Positions 51,501 to 62,205 are shown, counted from the first letter of the stretch. The stretch is DNA of 64,000 nucleotides from Urophycis tenuis (GCA_036785325.1 JAXIVH010000100.1:461844-525843); one strand, 5' to 3'. Numbers and translations: made by a program. Notes: generated from the sequence alone by a model not told the origin.

Positions 51501-53825
51501 TTCAAACTACCCAAATTTGGAACAGGATCTTCAAGCATCACTGCAGAAGTACCTGAAGTTGACCAACAAATACAATTTGATGCAGAGGTGAACATCCCTA
51601 AAGCCACAGTGGACATTAAAGCACCCAATGTTGAAGTTGAAGGACCTTCCATAGATCTTAACGTTACAGGACCTGATGGACTGGGGAAAGGAGGCAAGAT
51701 TAAAATGCCAAGTCTGGGTCTCTCAATGCCAAAAGTGAAAGGACCTGATCTTGTTTTCAGTGTATCAAAGCCAGATGTGGACATTACATTACCAGAGGCT
51801 AAAGCTGAAGTTACCCTACCTGCTGTTGAACTACCATCAACAAAGGTAGAGGTTAAAGGTCCTGAGATTGATGTAAAAGTAAAAGGTGGTAAAGGTTCTC
51901 CATCCAAGTTTAAAATGCCTACATTTAAATTTCCCAAATTTGGAGCTGCTTCACCCAATATTTCTGTGGAAATACCAGAGGTGGATAAAGAAATTACAGT
52001 TGACGGTGAGATGAAAATTCCCAAAGGAGGAGTGGAAATAAAGGCACCTAATGTGGAAATTGAAGGACCTTCCATAGATGTTAAGACCAGAGACATTGAA
52101 GGTACAGGGAAAGGAAGTACATTTAAAATGCCCAATCTGGGTATTTCAATGCCGAAAGTGAAAGGACCAGATTTTGACTTCACTGTCTCCAAGCCAGATA
52201 TGGACATTACATTGCCAGAGGCTAAAGCTGAAGTTGCCCTACCTGATGTTGAATTTCCATTAATTAAGTTGGAAATTAAAGGGCCTAAGATTGAGACAGA
52301 AGATCTTGATGATTCACCCAAATTTAAAATGCCACAATTGGCAGATGCTGAAGTTAAAGTTTTGAAGGAACCAGGAGCATGTTCATTAGAGGACCATGTT
52401 ACAGCCAAACAATCAGGTTTGTCATTTCCATCATTTTCATTTTCAAAGGCACATGATAAAGAACAGGACATCAATGCTGCTATTGTATCTCCTCAGATTG
52501 ATATCAGATTACACGACACCGAAGCAGAAATCCATCCTTCAGATGTTGAAGTCAAGAAACAAACCAATGAGATTTTAGCAGCAGAACTGCCTGCTGTAGA
52601 ACTTGAGACTACTTTAAAAAAAACAAGGTTTTCATTGCCAAGATTTTCGTTTTCAAAACCTAGCATTAATGTTCATGAAACTGATGCCAATGTGAAAAAG
52701 CTTGATTGCTCTCTTACAAGACATAAGATGAGGCAAACGGAGGCCTCTGAGGTTGAAGGTGAAGGCACTGAGTTTGAAGGACATTTTGAAGTTACCACAC
52801 CTAGCCTTAGTATTGAGGCTCCTTCTGTAAAGACCATAGGGACTTACCTTGGCAGAAAAGACATCAAATATAAAAAGCCAGAAACAGCAACACTGCCAGA
52901 GTTAGATATGAACATGAAAGAAGACAAGGACATAGAAACTTGTGAACTAAACATTCCGGTGGGTATTAAGGTTCTGAGCCTTGAAATGGAAACAGGAGCT
53001 CCAAACACTGATTCTCAAAACCCTGACACTGTCAGTCCAGTCAAAGGCTTCAAAGTGGAGGCAGTGAATAGAGAACCAGAAGTCAGAGCTGAATCTGCCA
53101 GACATCCGGAGCCTGTTGGTCCATTTTCCCCTCCGCCAGAGGACAGCCCAGAGAGCCCGGACGAGGACCTGAGCACAGCCTGCTCGCTGCAGTCCTCTGA
53201 TGCCTTTGCTGACGCCAGCTCTACAGCCACAAGTGAACACACAGGTGTGTCCATCACATCCCCAGCCAAGGTCACTGTCAAATACTCTAGTCCTGATGCT
53301 GCTGTGGAACTTGGAGAGGTTCAGAGCAACATCATCACCTCCACTACTAGGAGTGCACAGATCTCATTTGAACCTAACCTTCCTGAGAAGATCACCATCC
53401 TGTCTTCAGGAGTTTCCTCTTCGTCTGTGGACACTCTTAAACTGGAATCTGATCAAATTCATGTCATCAGGTCCAATATCCAGGCCACACCACAAGTGCT
53501 GACAAGCACAATACTCAACAACTTCGATGTCCAATCCCCTTTAGAGATGTCCATGGACCCTGAGTTCAGAGAGGCTATGTCGTGGTCTGTAGAGGAGCCC
53601 AGAGGTTTCCAAGGCATTACGCGTGTTGAGAGGCACATCACCAGCGGAACCTCCAGCCAGCAAAACGTGACGATGAGCAGGAGGGAGGTGGTCATAACCC
53701 AGCAGCTGACAAGACGTGCAGACCAGGTGGAGCCCATCTCAGATGAAACGGCCTGTTCCATCCAGAGACTCAGAGACACAGTTCACTCAGAGAAGATGAG
53801 GTTTTTTGATGGAGCTCAACCCTAA
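31837..53825 (+). CDS. ahnak2: AHNAK2-type giant PDZ scaffold protein, 7 coding exons, 4829 aa
   Basis: AHNAK-family proteins are giant scaffolds at the plasma membrane, costameres and nucleus. Exons: 31837-31885, 37640-37689, 37905-38015, 38636-38743, 38978-39131, 39247-39404 and 39966-53825. All phases fit and the total is 14490 bases. The start MCDCFHLSFPNWHATPG, the micro-exon ending EPGAEDDS, and RPRPQGSSPV match the AHNAK2 N-terminus and not AHNAK. Residues about 108-200 form a PDZ domain (LIVGGGGKEGIFIKQV, DQILSATVYFDNVTYEDALQ). The last exon opens with ISWPKFPSLGKGKKK and RRSHSTSEAED, again AHNAK2-like. A Lys-rich stretch (KKKKKKEK, near residue 413) could be a nuclear signal. Residues about 940-4330 are tandem repeats of SKFKMPKFKLPKFG type. 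A unique Ser/Thr-rich C-terminus ends EKMRFFDGAQP. CDCA4 as neighbour agrees with AHNAK2 synteny. The protein is somewhat shorter than human AHNAK2, and no frameshift or stop is seen. Confidence 0.93.
31890..32260. repeat. CT-rich then GA-rich low-complexity tract after AHNAK2 exon 1
   Basis: Immediately after the exon 1 donor come CT dinucleotide runs punctuated by CCCTACATC words (to about 32130). From 32165 the polarity switches to AGAGCGAGAG repeats. The two halves could pair as an inverted CT/GA structure in the pre-mRNA. Confidence 0.9.
33126..33305. repeat. (TA)n-(GT)n microsatellite and (ATT)n / (TAA)n tracts
   Basis: A TA run (33126-33178) passes into GT (to 33203). Further right, ATT triplets are followed by TAA triplets, which form a short inverted pair. 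AHNAK2 intron 1. Confidence 0.93.
33715..34205 (-). repeat. 40/41-bp minisatellite, inverted relative of the AHSA1 array
   Basis: About 12 copies with TACTGTCTAACCCCTACCTG and CTCCTTAATGACCTGTCTC. The reverse complement is the 13590-14320 unit (AGGTCATTAAGGAGCAGGTA and GGGGTTAGACAGTA). Left-end copies are 40 bp with CCACCTTCTCC variants. Lies in AHNAK2 intron 1. Confidence 0.93.
34318..34380. repeat. (TATAG)n repeat
   Basis: About twelve TATAG units with one TTTAG variant. Confidence 0.9.
34490..34615. repeat. 23-bp minisatellite
   Basis: About five copies of GGACCCAGAGGGTGCAAAAC plus GAA. Confidence 0.9.
34650..34765. mobile_element. possible short interspersed DNA element
   Basis: The words AAAGGTGCACTGGGTAGGAT and TTAGTGGCATCAAGTGG resemble a MITE-like repeat frequently seen in fish genomes. 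I recognise it only by general similarity and cannot define both ends. Confidence 0.3.
35410..35795. repeat. 43-bp minisatellite
   Basis: About eight copies of a unit containing GCCCCACCCACCCGACTCTA, GCCACACCCAAACACAAGAC and ATA, with one internal deletion copy near 35600. Confidence 0.95.
36509..36572. repeat. (CA)n microsatellite
   Basis: A CA run of about 63 bases in AHNAK2 intron 1. Confidence 0.95.
38025..38145. repeat. 18-19-bp CT-rich repeat after AHNAK2 exon 3
   Basis: About six copies of CACCTCCTCTACTCTCTAC start about 10 bases after the exon 3 donor. Read-through keeps the frame open for over 40 codons. Confidence 0.85.
42290..52300 (+). repeat. AHNAK2 coding macrosatellite: 387/414-bp modules, then one 810-bp and ten 837-bp spacings
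   Basis: The marker GGGCCCCAGATTGAGACAGA or its variants starts at 42300, 42687, 43101, 43911, 44748, 45585, 46422, 47259, 48096, 48933, 49770, 50607 and 51444. Spacings are 387, 414, 810 and then 837 bases without exception to 51444, with a last full unit to about 52281. The 837-bp unit joins module A (138 residues, SKFKMPKFKLPKFGTGSSSI) and module B (141 residues, SKFKMPTFNFPKFGAASPNI). All spacings are multiples of three, so the reading frame is preserved. Confidence 0.96.
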
Positions 53826-54505
53826 GGAGGTATGTTTTATGTTTGTACCTCAAGGGCAGAGGAGCACCCAGGGAAAAGAAATCATCATCAGAAAGGCTCA
53901 AATGCAGTAGTTCTACATTGGTTTGTGTATTTCAATCTGGTCAATGTCTTAATCTGAGAGATTATCACAGATAATCAGTCATTGACCTGAAAATAAATAG
54001 AATGACTCATAAAACACACTAGCATCACAATAAAGGTGTAAATATACACTGTACTTAAGTGCTTCTCCCGCAGAATGGATTGGATGTATGAATCCACTGA
54101 TTAAAAACACTATTGCTGTATTGCAAACCAAAAAAGACATTATAAACTATGTTTATTAGATCACTGTGAAATTTGCTCTGACCATGTCGATATTGCTTAA
54201 TGTGTGGCAAGCTGTTTGTATTACAGATAATTAAACCATATGTATGTATCGTATAAGCATAGCTTCAGTAAAATACGTCATAATAAGAATGTTTAAATGT
54301 TTTAAAGAATCATTTGATTTGGAATTTGGAAGTTAATCTGCTGTAATAAAAATGTATTGATACTATTTTTGTTTTACTGTATGAACACAAATAGATTTTA
54401 ACAAACATTTGAGTTTCTTTTTGTTTACTTTTTTATTGTAACTTTGATGTGGGCTATATGAACGTGTGGCAAAATATTATTCAATAAATGGATAAACGTA
54501 CACGT
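53826..54505 (+). other. AHNAK2 3'UTR
   Basis: AT-rich sequence after the TAA at 53823-53825, with AATAAA at 53992-53997 and 54483-54488. No other gene is seen in it. Confidence 0.7.
54483..54488 (+). terminator. poly(A) signal of AHNAK2
   Basis: AATAAA about 660 bases after the stop codon, followed by a GTGG-TTCGTTGTTG stretch about 40 bases downstream. The upstream AATAAA at 53992 may be an alternative site. Confidence 0.6.
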
Positions 54506-54544
54506 CTCCTGACTTTGTGGTTCGTTGTTGCTCAGGAAGGGAGG

Positions 54545-54705
54545 TAGTTGTAGTGATCTGCTTGTACCACTAGGGGGAGGTGTGCTCTGCTTCTACCACT
54601 CTGGAGAGGTGTAGTGCTCGAAGAACTCTGCTTCTACCATTAGGTGAGGGGGGAGGGGGGTGTAGGAAGGTGTAGTGTTACGCTTCTACCACTAGGGAGA
54701 ACCCG
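54545..54705. repeat. imperfect TCTGCTTCTACCACTAGG repeat
   Basis: About four diverged copies of TGCTTCTACCACTAGGGGGA with GGTGTAGTG, in the gap between AHNAK2 and the LBH-domain gene. Confidence 0.7.
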
Positions 54706-54959
54706 AGCTCAACTATCCATCGCGACTCAAAAAGACCTCCCTAGAAAGATGTGGTTTGAGTCATCCTATGCAGACAGGGAGCATAAAGCTGGAAAATGAG
54801 TTATTAAGTACACGTTTGGTTGGTGGAACAAAGTGAGGTTAGCCTACAGTGAGCTCGAAGCTAAACCTTTAGTAAACTAAACACTCAAGGTACGAGAAGG
54901 AAGTGAGTATACAAACTAAGCAGGTGCGTGCGTGTGTGCGTGTATGTGTCTGTCAGGGT

Positions 54960-55116
54960 TAGAACCGCTGATCACAGTGCGCAACCTCCGCACGTGATGA
55001 GAGCGGCAGAGACTCATTTGGGTCTTCGGTTTGGGACGGACCAACACCGACGCACTAACCCGACGCACCGCACGCTGGATCTCACGCCGAAATTTCAACT
55101 TGGACCAGGAAAACGG
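54960..55116 (+). other. possible non-coding first exon of the LBH-domain gene
   Basis: A CpG-richer block ending GGACCAGGAAAACG at a good donor (GTAGGT at 55117-55122). It lies upstream of the LBH-domain coding exons on the same strand, so it may be their 5'UTR exon. A second donor-like site follows a GC-rich block near 56035. Both are inferences from sequence context only. Confidence 0.3.
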
Positions 55117-56169
55117 TAGGTAGTGAATGTTTCCATGGATCTAGAGTCTGCTGTGGAGGTCGAGATTGACTATAGATATCATAGGTTCTAGGTCATAGGT
55201 GAAATGTTATAGATATTATAGGAGATATAAATGATAAGTAGAAGTAGAAGGAGTATAGGGTGTATATATATAGGCTATAGATGTATAGACTAGCCATTAT
55301 AGACTATTAACTAGACTATAGAATATAAAATTAAAATAAAGGAAACGACAGCACCTAGTCACTCAAACCCGCAGCATCAAAGTTACCTTTTGGCTCCTTC
55401 TGTAAACTTTGGCAGATTGTTCGTTTGCTTAGAATGTCGGGCTGGGATACACGTAGAGAACTATCTTTTATCCATAACTATATTATAGATATAATAACCT
55501 CTATGTATCCATTAACTAACGCTAACGTTAGTGAATGCATGTCAATCCATTATAATACAGACACGGGGTTTTAGTGAAATACCAAATCACCTCCCCGTTG
55601 ACTTCAAGTGAAAACTATTAGTTGAGTAGACTTCGAATTCTTCGTGTTTGGCAACACCTTTTGTTCATCTTCGGTTTGTCCCGGAGGTCAAACCTGTTGG
55701 TAACATCAGCTGTTCCTGCTATACCTGTCGATTTAAGAGGCTTTTAATTCACATGAACATCTTTGAGATTTGTCATAATATTGCGTTGGGTAAATGGGAA
55801 AATTAAGAAAATGAATGGGGCAGCAGAAACAATCCGCGGGAGAAGGGTTGGGCTTCGCGTGAACCTCTCTATTGGTCCCATCGGCTCAACTGCGCCACGT
55901 GTGGCGAAACAGCGCAACCGCAGCTGTTGTTTTCTAATTAGCTGAAGCGATGGTCTGCTGAAGTGACCTCGGGCTTTGTGGCGAGCAGCAGCGCCGCTTT
56001 GGTTTCAGTGTACGGTTGCTCTTCCTGCTGAAGGGGTAAGCAGGTGAAACCAGACGCAAACCTCATTGATCATTAACGCCATGTCCTATAAAACTACTAC
56101 AGTCAACTTTAGATAATAATGAACTATAGTTCAGTACAGTTTCTAAATAAATACACTACACATTCTAGA

Positions 56170-56515
56170 TAACACTATAATACATATTCTAAATAACAAT
56201 ACAGCAGCACATATTATAAATAAAAATACAGCAGCACAGATTATAAATAACAATACAACAGCACAGATTTTAAATAACAATACAACAGCACAGATTATAA
56301 ATTACAATACTACAGCACAGATTATAAATAATACAACAGCACAGAATATGAATAACAATACAACAGCACAGATTATAAATAACAATACAACAGCACAGAT
56401 TATAAATAACAATACAACAGCACAGTTTATAAACAACAATACAACAGCACAGATTATAAACAACAATACAACAGCACAGATTATAAATAACAATACAACA
56501 GCACATATTATTAGG
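56170..56515. repeat. 28-bp minisatellite
   Basis: About 12 copies of AATAACAATACAACAGCACA plus GATTATAA. Minus frames stay open across it only because of the repeat. Confidence 0.93.
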
Positions 56516-57554
56516 GGGCGGTCCATCTGTCACCTACATGTGCGGTGGGCACTCCTCACTTCACCAGTGCCTTGGTCTTCTAAAGGGGCCCTTTGCCAAC
56601 CAGCTTCCGACAGACAGCCAATCAGGACTGGGCTGTCTCCACGTGGGCGCCCCCGGCAATCTAGACCAGTGCGGGCGCCACGTCGGCCAGTAATTATACC
56701 TCCAAAGCCAGCACGCCGCGCCCCCTCTCTGAGGAATGTGGCGTCCCCGTGGCAACAGGAGCCTCCATGGGGCCCAAAACACTGGCGCTGTAGGTTCCAC
56801 AAGACAAGACCATGTTGAGCCAATTGAACTTCATTTACAGAACCGCTCATGCAAACGCCAACTCCAACATCCTAACAAACAGAAGTGAGTTCATAATAAG
56901 AGGAGCTTTAATAAGAGGCGGAATTAAACATACCCGTGTAGGAATACGCCTTTAGGGAAATCAGGCTCATCTCCGCTCACCCGTAGTCAAAGGAGACGCA
57001 CCCTACCAGTCCACCCTCAGCTCCATTCCACCCAGCTAGCATTTCACAGAGTTAGCCAAAATCAATGGAAGCAGATGAGACGGATTAGCTCTGTCAGGGA
57101 AGGGAGGCTAAAATAAAACATGACTCCAGCGTCCCCAAAGTGAAGATAGTCGCTCTGTTTCCCTTGTCTCTCTGTGGACCGCGAATCTACATCTAAAACA
57201 ACGGCGTCTGGGTTGTTTTGAGCTGCATTTGGAGTTTGTTTCTCGTCTGACCCTGTGTGACTGCCAGAGCTGTTTCTACTGGAGCACAGTTTGAGTAAAT
57301 TGTAAAAAAGGACGATTCCAAATGTTTTTTTTTGGTATTTAGAGCCACTGTTCACACTAGGAGTGAGAGTAGCTGATATAGTTGTTGTTTAAAGTGAGTG
57401 TGTGTGTGTTAGCATATTCATGAAGGGAGAGCTAGTGGCTGCAGGTGCAGCAAGAGGAACACAGATGAAAGGTCACAGAGAGACGAGGCGGAAGAACTCT
57501 GAATAAATCAAGACCTATTTACATTTTATTTGTAAATGCTTTCGAGACACACAG

Positions 57555-57621
57555 GCACACGCACACACACACACGCATGCACACGCGCACGCACACACAC
57601 ACATCCAGACAAACACACACA

Positions 57622-57663
<42 letters not shown>

Positions 57664-57705
57664 TGCACACACGCACGCGCACACACACACAGACACACAC
57701 ACAAC
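57555..57705. repeat. compound (CA)n with CG/TG interruptions
   Basis: CA runs interrupted by GCATGCACACGCGCACGC words, with alternating purine-pyrimidine throughout; this composition can form Z-DNA. Confidence 0.93.
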
Positions 57706-58029
57706 AAAGGAGCACAGCCGGCAAATGCACCCTGCATGACAACCACATACTAATTCTACCAGCAATACCATTACTTCTACCAGTGCTAATACAGATATAC
57801 TATATATGTACTTTTGTTTGTCTTTAGACCTTAAGATAGGGTTAGTGGACTATGAACTAACAAATGTAGAGCCAGTCTGTGACTCCAGCCATGGTGGGAC
57901 CCACTCAGCGGTTACAAAGCCGTAGATTTCGAGTTACGGGTGCAGCCATCGCTAGCCAGCAGCAGAAATGTTCTATAGGCCGCTAGAGGAGCTACATGCT
58001 ACTCTACAGTGAACCACCAAGAAATATGA

Positions 58030-58362
58030 GTGAGTTACTTCGGTACTGCCTCCCGAAATACGCCTGAGACGGATCTGTTTTTTGATTGGCTTAGCTCTCT
58101 GTGTGCTGTCGATTCAAAGCTGTTGGCTCACTTCACTTGGTTGAAGATGTCGGGCAAGAGAAGAAAGGTGGACGACATCAGAGGCTATTTCAAGAAACGA
58201 AGTGTAAAATTGGAATGGTGCTATACTAAATGTTTAACTGCATATGCATCACATCAGCAGATAAAGCATCAAACAAAGTTAAAGTCAGGCATGTATCATC
58301 CCACCAAAGCTCAGACCAAACTTACGCCCTTGGTTGAAATACAAATGAAATACAGTACATGA
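58030..58362 (+). other. weak open frame, possibly a transposon-derived fragment
   Basis: A 110-codon frame contains MSGKRRKVDDIRGYFKKRS, whose basic start with DDIRGYFKK recalls the N-terminus of hAT/ZMYM-type transposon proteins. Nothing else in the frame is recognisable and no partner exon is seen. It is more likely a decayed element than a gene. Confidence 0.2.
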
Positions 58363-58640
58363 TCTGTTGAATTATATTCATCCTGTTCACAAGGAGAAAA
58401 AAAGATATATATCTTTGTCCATATAGCGCATGCTAGCCTTAGCATGTATCATCTTAGTGGTCTATAAAGTGCTAGCATTAGCTAAACATGTGTTATTCTC
58501 ACAGTGTATAGTGTGCTAGTGTTAGCCAGCCTTGTATCATCTTAGCAGCCATTCTGAAGCATAATAATGGTTCATTATTTTCCACCACAGGATATAGGGT
58601 ATACCTATATCATTTAAACATTTAATTAAAGCTGCGGGAG

Positions 58641-60154
58641 ATGGCCGATGTGATGAGTTCATTGGAGCCAGGAAAAGAGGACTTCAGTGGTGGAGGTGGG
58701 CAGGAGAAGCAGGGTGCAAGCTCTGCCAAGGTTGGTTTCTCACTCTGTAGCACCACATGTTCACTCTCTGGTGCATCACTCTATAGCAGGGGTCAGCAAC
58801 AATATTATTTGGCCCCTCAAATGCGATTTGTTATCTATCGTGCCTGACCCCTGCTCTGTAGCACCACGTGTATCACTCTGTAGCACCACTTGTATCACTC
58901 TGTAGCACCACGTGTATCACTCTGTAGCACCACTTGTATCACTCTGTAGCACCACATGTATCACTCTGTAGCACCACATGTATCACTCTGTAGCACCACG
59001 TGTATCACTCTGTAGCGCCACATGTGTCACTCTGTAGCACCACATGTATCACTCTGTAGCACCACGTGTATCACTCTGTAGCACCACGTGTATCACTGTG
59101 TAGCACCACGTGTATCACTCTGTAGCACCACGTGTATCACTCTGTAGCACCACGTGTATCACTGTGTAGCACCACGTGTATCACTCTGTAGCACCACTTG
59201 TATCACTCTGTAGCGCCACATGTGTCACTCTGTAGCACCACATGTATCACTCTGTAGCACCACGTGTATCACTCTGTAGCACCACGTGTATCACTGTGTA
59301 GCACCACGTGTATCACTCTGTAGCACCACTTGTATCACTCTGTAGCACCACGTGTATCACTCTGTAGCACCACGTGTATCACTGTGTAGCACCACGTGTA
59401 TCACTCTGTAGCACCACGTGTATCACTCTGTAGCACCACGTGTATCACTCTGTAGCAACACATGTATCACTGTGTAGCACCACGTGTATCACTCTGTAGC
59501 GCCACATGTGTCACTCTGTAGCACCACATGTGTCACTCTGTAGCACCACGTGTATCACTCTGTAGCACCACGTGTATCACTGTGTAGCACCACGTGTATC
59601 ACTCTGTAGCACCACGTGTATCACTCTGTAGCACCACATGTATCACTGTGTAGCACCACGTGTATCACTCTGTAGCACCACGTGTATCACTCTGTAGCAC
59701 CACGTGTATCACTCTGTAGCAACACATGTATCACTCTGTAGCACCACGTGTATCACTCTGTAGCGCCACATGTGTCACTCTGTAGCACCACATGTGTCAC
59801 TCTGTAGCACCACGTGTATCACTCTGTAGCACCACGTGTATCACTGTGTAGCACCACGTGTATCACTCTGTAGCACCACGTGTATCACTCTGTAGCACCA
59901 CATGTATCACTCTGTAGCACCACGTGTATCACTCTGTAGCACCACGTGTATCACTGTGTAGCACCACGTGTATCACTCTGTAGCACCACTTGTATCACTC
60001 TGTAGCACCACTTGTATCACTCTGTAGCACCACGTGTATCACTCTGTAGCACCACAGCATCACTCTGTAGCAGCACATGTGTCACTCTGTAGCACCAATT
60101 CAATCATCAGTCAGTGGATGCAACGGGGAGTGTGTCAGGGTTAGTTGGTTAGGG

Positions 60155-60192
<38 letters not shown>

Positions 60193-61174
60193 TCACATCA
60201 CACACTCTGCTGTAGCTCTTGACCTCTATCAGCGTGGGTGAGGGAGAGGGTTAGGGTGAGGACGGGTGGTCGGGAGGTTTTTGTCTGACAGCGTCTGACA
60301 TTTGAAGCACCTGCTGAAGGCCTGGTCCTGCTGTGACAGAGCAGAAGATGTTCTAAAAATAGAAGAGTAAAATATTGATAGTGGGCTGCAGAGGGTAGCA
60401 TTTACCATCACCTTGAGATGAAGCAATAGGAGCCATGGAGCTACCCTAAATCCTAACCCTAATGCTCACCCTAGTAACACCCTTACCCTAGTACTCTAAC
60501 CAGTATCCTGCCCTGTCCACATGGATTATGTATTATAATAAAATCCCATCCCCTTGAATGAACTACCAGCCTTTATTGCACGTACCTCCTGGTAACCCAT
60601 AGCAACATGAACCACCACTGAAAAGCCATGTGAACACCTTGAGTGTTTCCCAGATGTTTCCAGGTTCTACTGAGAGGTTTCCAAAGCTGTCCAAGAGACT
60701 TCCCTCCATCGTGGTCGAGCCCATGGACTCCTCGGAGGTGGAGAGTGGGGAGCTACGCTGGCCCCCCACCGAAACACTCTCCCCAGAAACACAAGCTGTC
60801 AAACACATGGTTCCACCCTCCACCCAGACCCTACCAGGCCAGACCAGAGGTAAGAGAGGGAAGGAGCGGGCGATATGGGAGAAGGAGGGAGAGTGACAGG
60901 GAAGTAAGAAGGAAAGGAGGACGATATCTGGAGAGGGAGAAATGGGGGGTGGTAGAGATAGAGAAGGAATAGGGAGAAGAGGGAGGAATCTCAGCTTACA
61001 TGCTGCATTAGTTGCGTTGGTTTCCTGTTCAGGGTTCAGGTTATGTTCCTGGGGGGTTGGTTTCAGCACTGGGAATACATGTAAGTGTCTTAGCAGAATG
61101 AACTTTGTCTTCCAGGTGAGGATGGGGTTGAAGGTGAAGATCTCCCTGGGGAGGACCAGCAGGAGACAAACTGA
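58641..61174 (+). CDS. small LBH-domain protein (LBHD2/LBH-like), 3 coding exons, 114 aa
   Basis: LBH (limb bud and heart) is a small acidic nuclear co-regulator of transcription. The exons are 58641-58730, 60654-60849 and 61116-61174, with consistent phases and a TGA at 61172. The core LSKRLPSIVVEPMDSSEVES followed by GELRWPPTE is the diagnostic LBH signature. The first exon MADVMSSLEPGKED aligns with the MTEVMM-type segment of LBH, and the C-terminus is acidic (GEDGVEGEDLPGEDQQETN). The length is close to LBH (105 aa). LBH itself has a short extra exon at its start; here the frame continues upstream of 58641 as LRE after a possible AG at 58631-58632, so a small additional first exon is possible. 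Its neighbours fit human 14q, where LBHD2 lies, so I favour LBHD2-like over LBH. Intron 1 is almost filled by the 22-bp satellite. Confidence 0.85.
58850..60100. repeat. 22-bp minisatellite rich in CACGTG, in the LBH-domain gene intron
   Basis: About 56 copies of TGTAGCACCACGTGTATCAC plus TC. The variable position makes the centre CACGTG, CACATG or CACTTG; the CACGTG form is the most frequent. Another variable position gives ACTCTG or ACTGTG. Confidence 0.97.
60161..60187. repeat. (TA)n microsatellite
   Basis: A TA run of about 27 bases after the 22-bp array. Confidence 0.93.
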
Positions 61175-61416
61175 TCTCCTGAGACCTTGGAGTCCCACGT
61201 GATAATCAAATACGCCTTCCACAAAACACCTTCTCAGCTCAACCAGCAGTCCTTAACATGTGTCGATCACAACGTGTCGTCGTTCTCCTAGCTGGGTTGT
61301 AAACAGATCAAATAGAGCCCAAACATGTAGGGCTAGGGGGAGATTCACTCCCTGGGAGGAGATAAAAGCAGGTCAGTTTTCTTGTCCGACTCATTTTGCG
61401 ATACCACATTTCATCA

Positions 61417-61735
61417 TAATTATTGGGACCTTGTGGTCTTTATTTGTCATTCCCATGTGACATGGGAACGAAATTCGTTCTCTGCATTTGACCCATCCTA
61501 TTGTACATAGGAGCAGTGGGCTGCTATGATCAGCGCCCGGGGAGCAAGTTGGGGTTCAGGGTTCAGTGTCTTGCTCAAGGACACTTCGACATGTAGACAG
61601 TTTTTGGAAGTGGGGATCACAGGGATCGAACCCCCAACCCCGAACCCCCAACCCCGAACCCCCAACCCTACGGTTAGTGGACGACCACTAACCACCCGCT
61701 CTACCCACTGAGCTACATGCCGCCCCATAATGACC
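61417..61735 (-). mobile_element. tRNA-derived SINE, near full length
   Basis: In minus orientation it starts GGGGCGGCATGTAGCTCAG, with an A box TAGCTCAGTGG and, further on, a B box GGTTCGATCCC, the internal pol III promoter of tRNA-like SINEs. The body contains TGTCCTTGAGCAAGACACTG and ends with GACAAATAAAGACC, both familiar in fish SINEs. A CCCCAACCCCGAA tandem insert expands the region next to the B box. Confidence 0.8.
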
Positions 61736-62029
61736 ATTTTGAGTTTCATGAGAAGTTTACTGGAATAAAGACGACCTGTTCCCAGCGTGGTGGCCTGGCA
61801 GTGAGCGAAGGCATAGATCTATATCATTTGGCCAGTGTGTTGTACCTTCCCATGGAATCTGCGTGGTCCCAGAATCCCCTTCTCACTTTGTATGTGCAGT
61901 CGTCATTACGTTCCATGATGGTGATGACATCCTCACTACGTCATCACTGTTACACTAGAGAGCCATTCCTTTCACCCGGGGGACCTTATTTTCGAACGAA
62001 CACGCACGACAACCCAACGCTGCGTTAAA

Positions 62030-62205
62030 GTGTGTCCATTTTAAAGTCGCTTTTGTCCAAAGCGACTTACAATCAGTACATTTGTGGGGTTCAACATGTG
62101 GACAGTTGGAGGAGAGGGATTTAGGGGATGGAACCGCCGACCCTACGGTTAGCGACCTGCTCTGTCTGCCCGCTCTACCCACTGAGCTACTGCCACCCCA
62201 CCGCA
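62030..62205 (-). mobile_element. second tRNA-derived SINE, shorter type
   Basis: In minus orientation it starts GGGGTGGCAGTAGCTCAGTG (A box) and has a B box with one change, GGTTCCATCCC. Its tail contains GTAAGTCGCTTTGGACAAAA, the common fish SINE tail. It has no long body like the copy at 61417, so it is a different subfamily inserted in the same orientation. Confidence 0.75.

Noticed and set aside
39990..53825. Assignment to AHNAK (AHNAK1) or periaxin
   Set aside because: The N-terminal exons (MCDCFH, RPRPQGSSPV), the segment after the PDZ domain and the CDCA4 neighbour all fit AHNAK2 better.
60563..61222. 219-codon minus-strand frame
   Set aside because: It is antisense to LBH-domain exons 2 and 3, with no recognisable protein features.
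61680..61735. tRNA gene suggested by A and B boxes
   Set aside because: No complete cloverleaf with paired acceptor ends; the sequence continues into a SINE body and tail.
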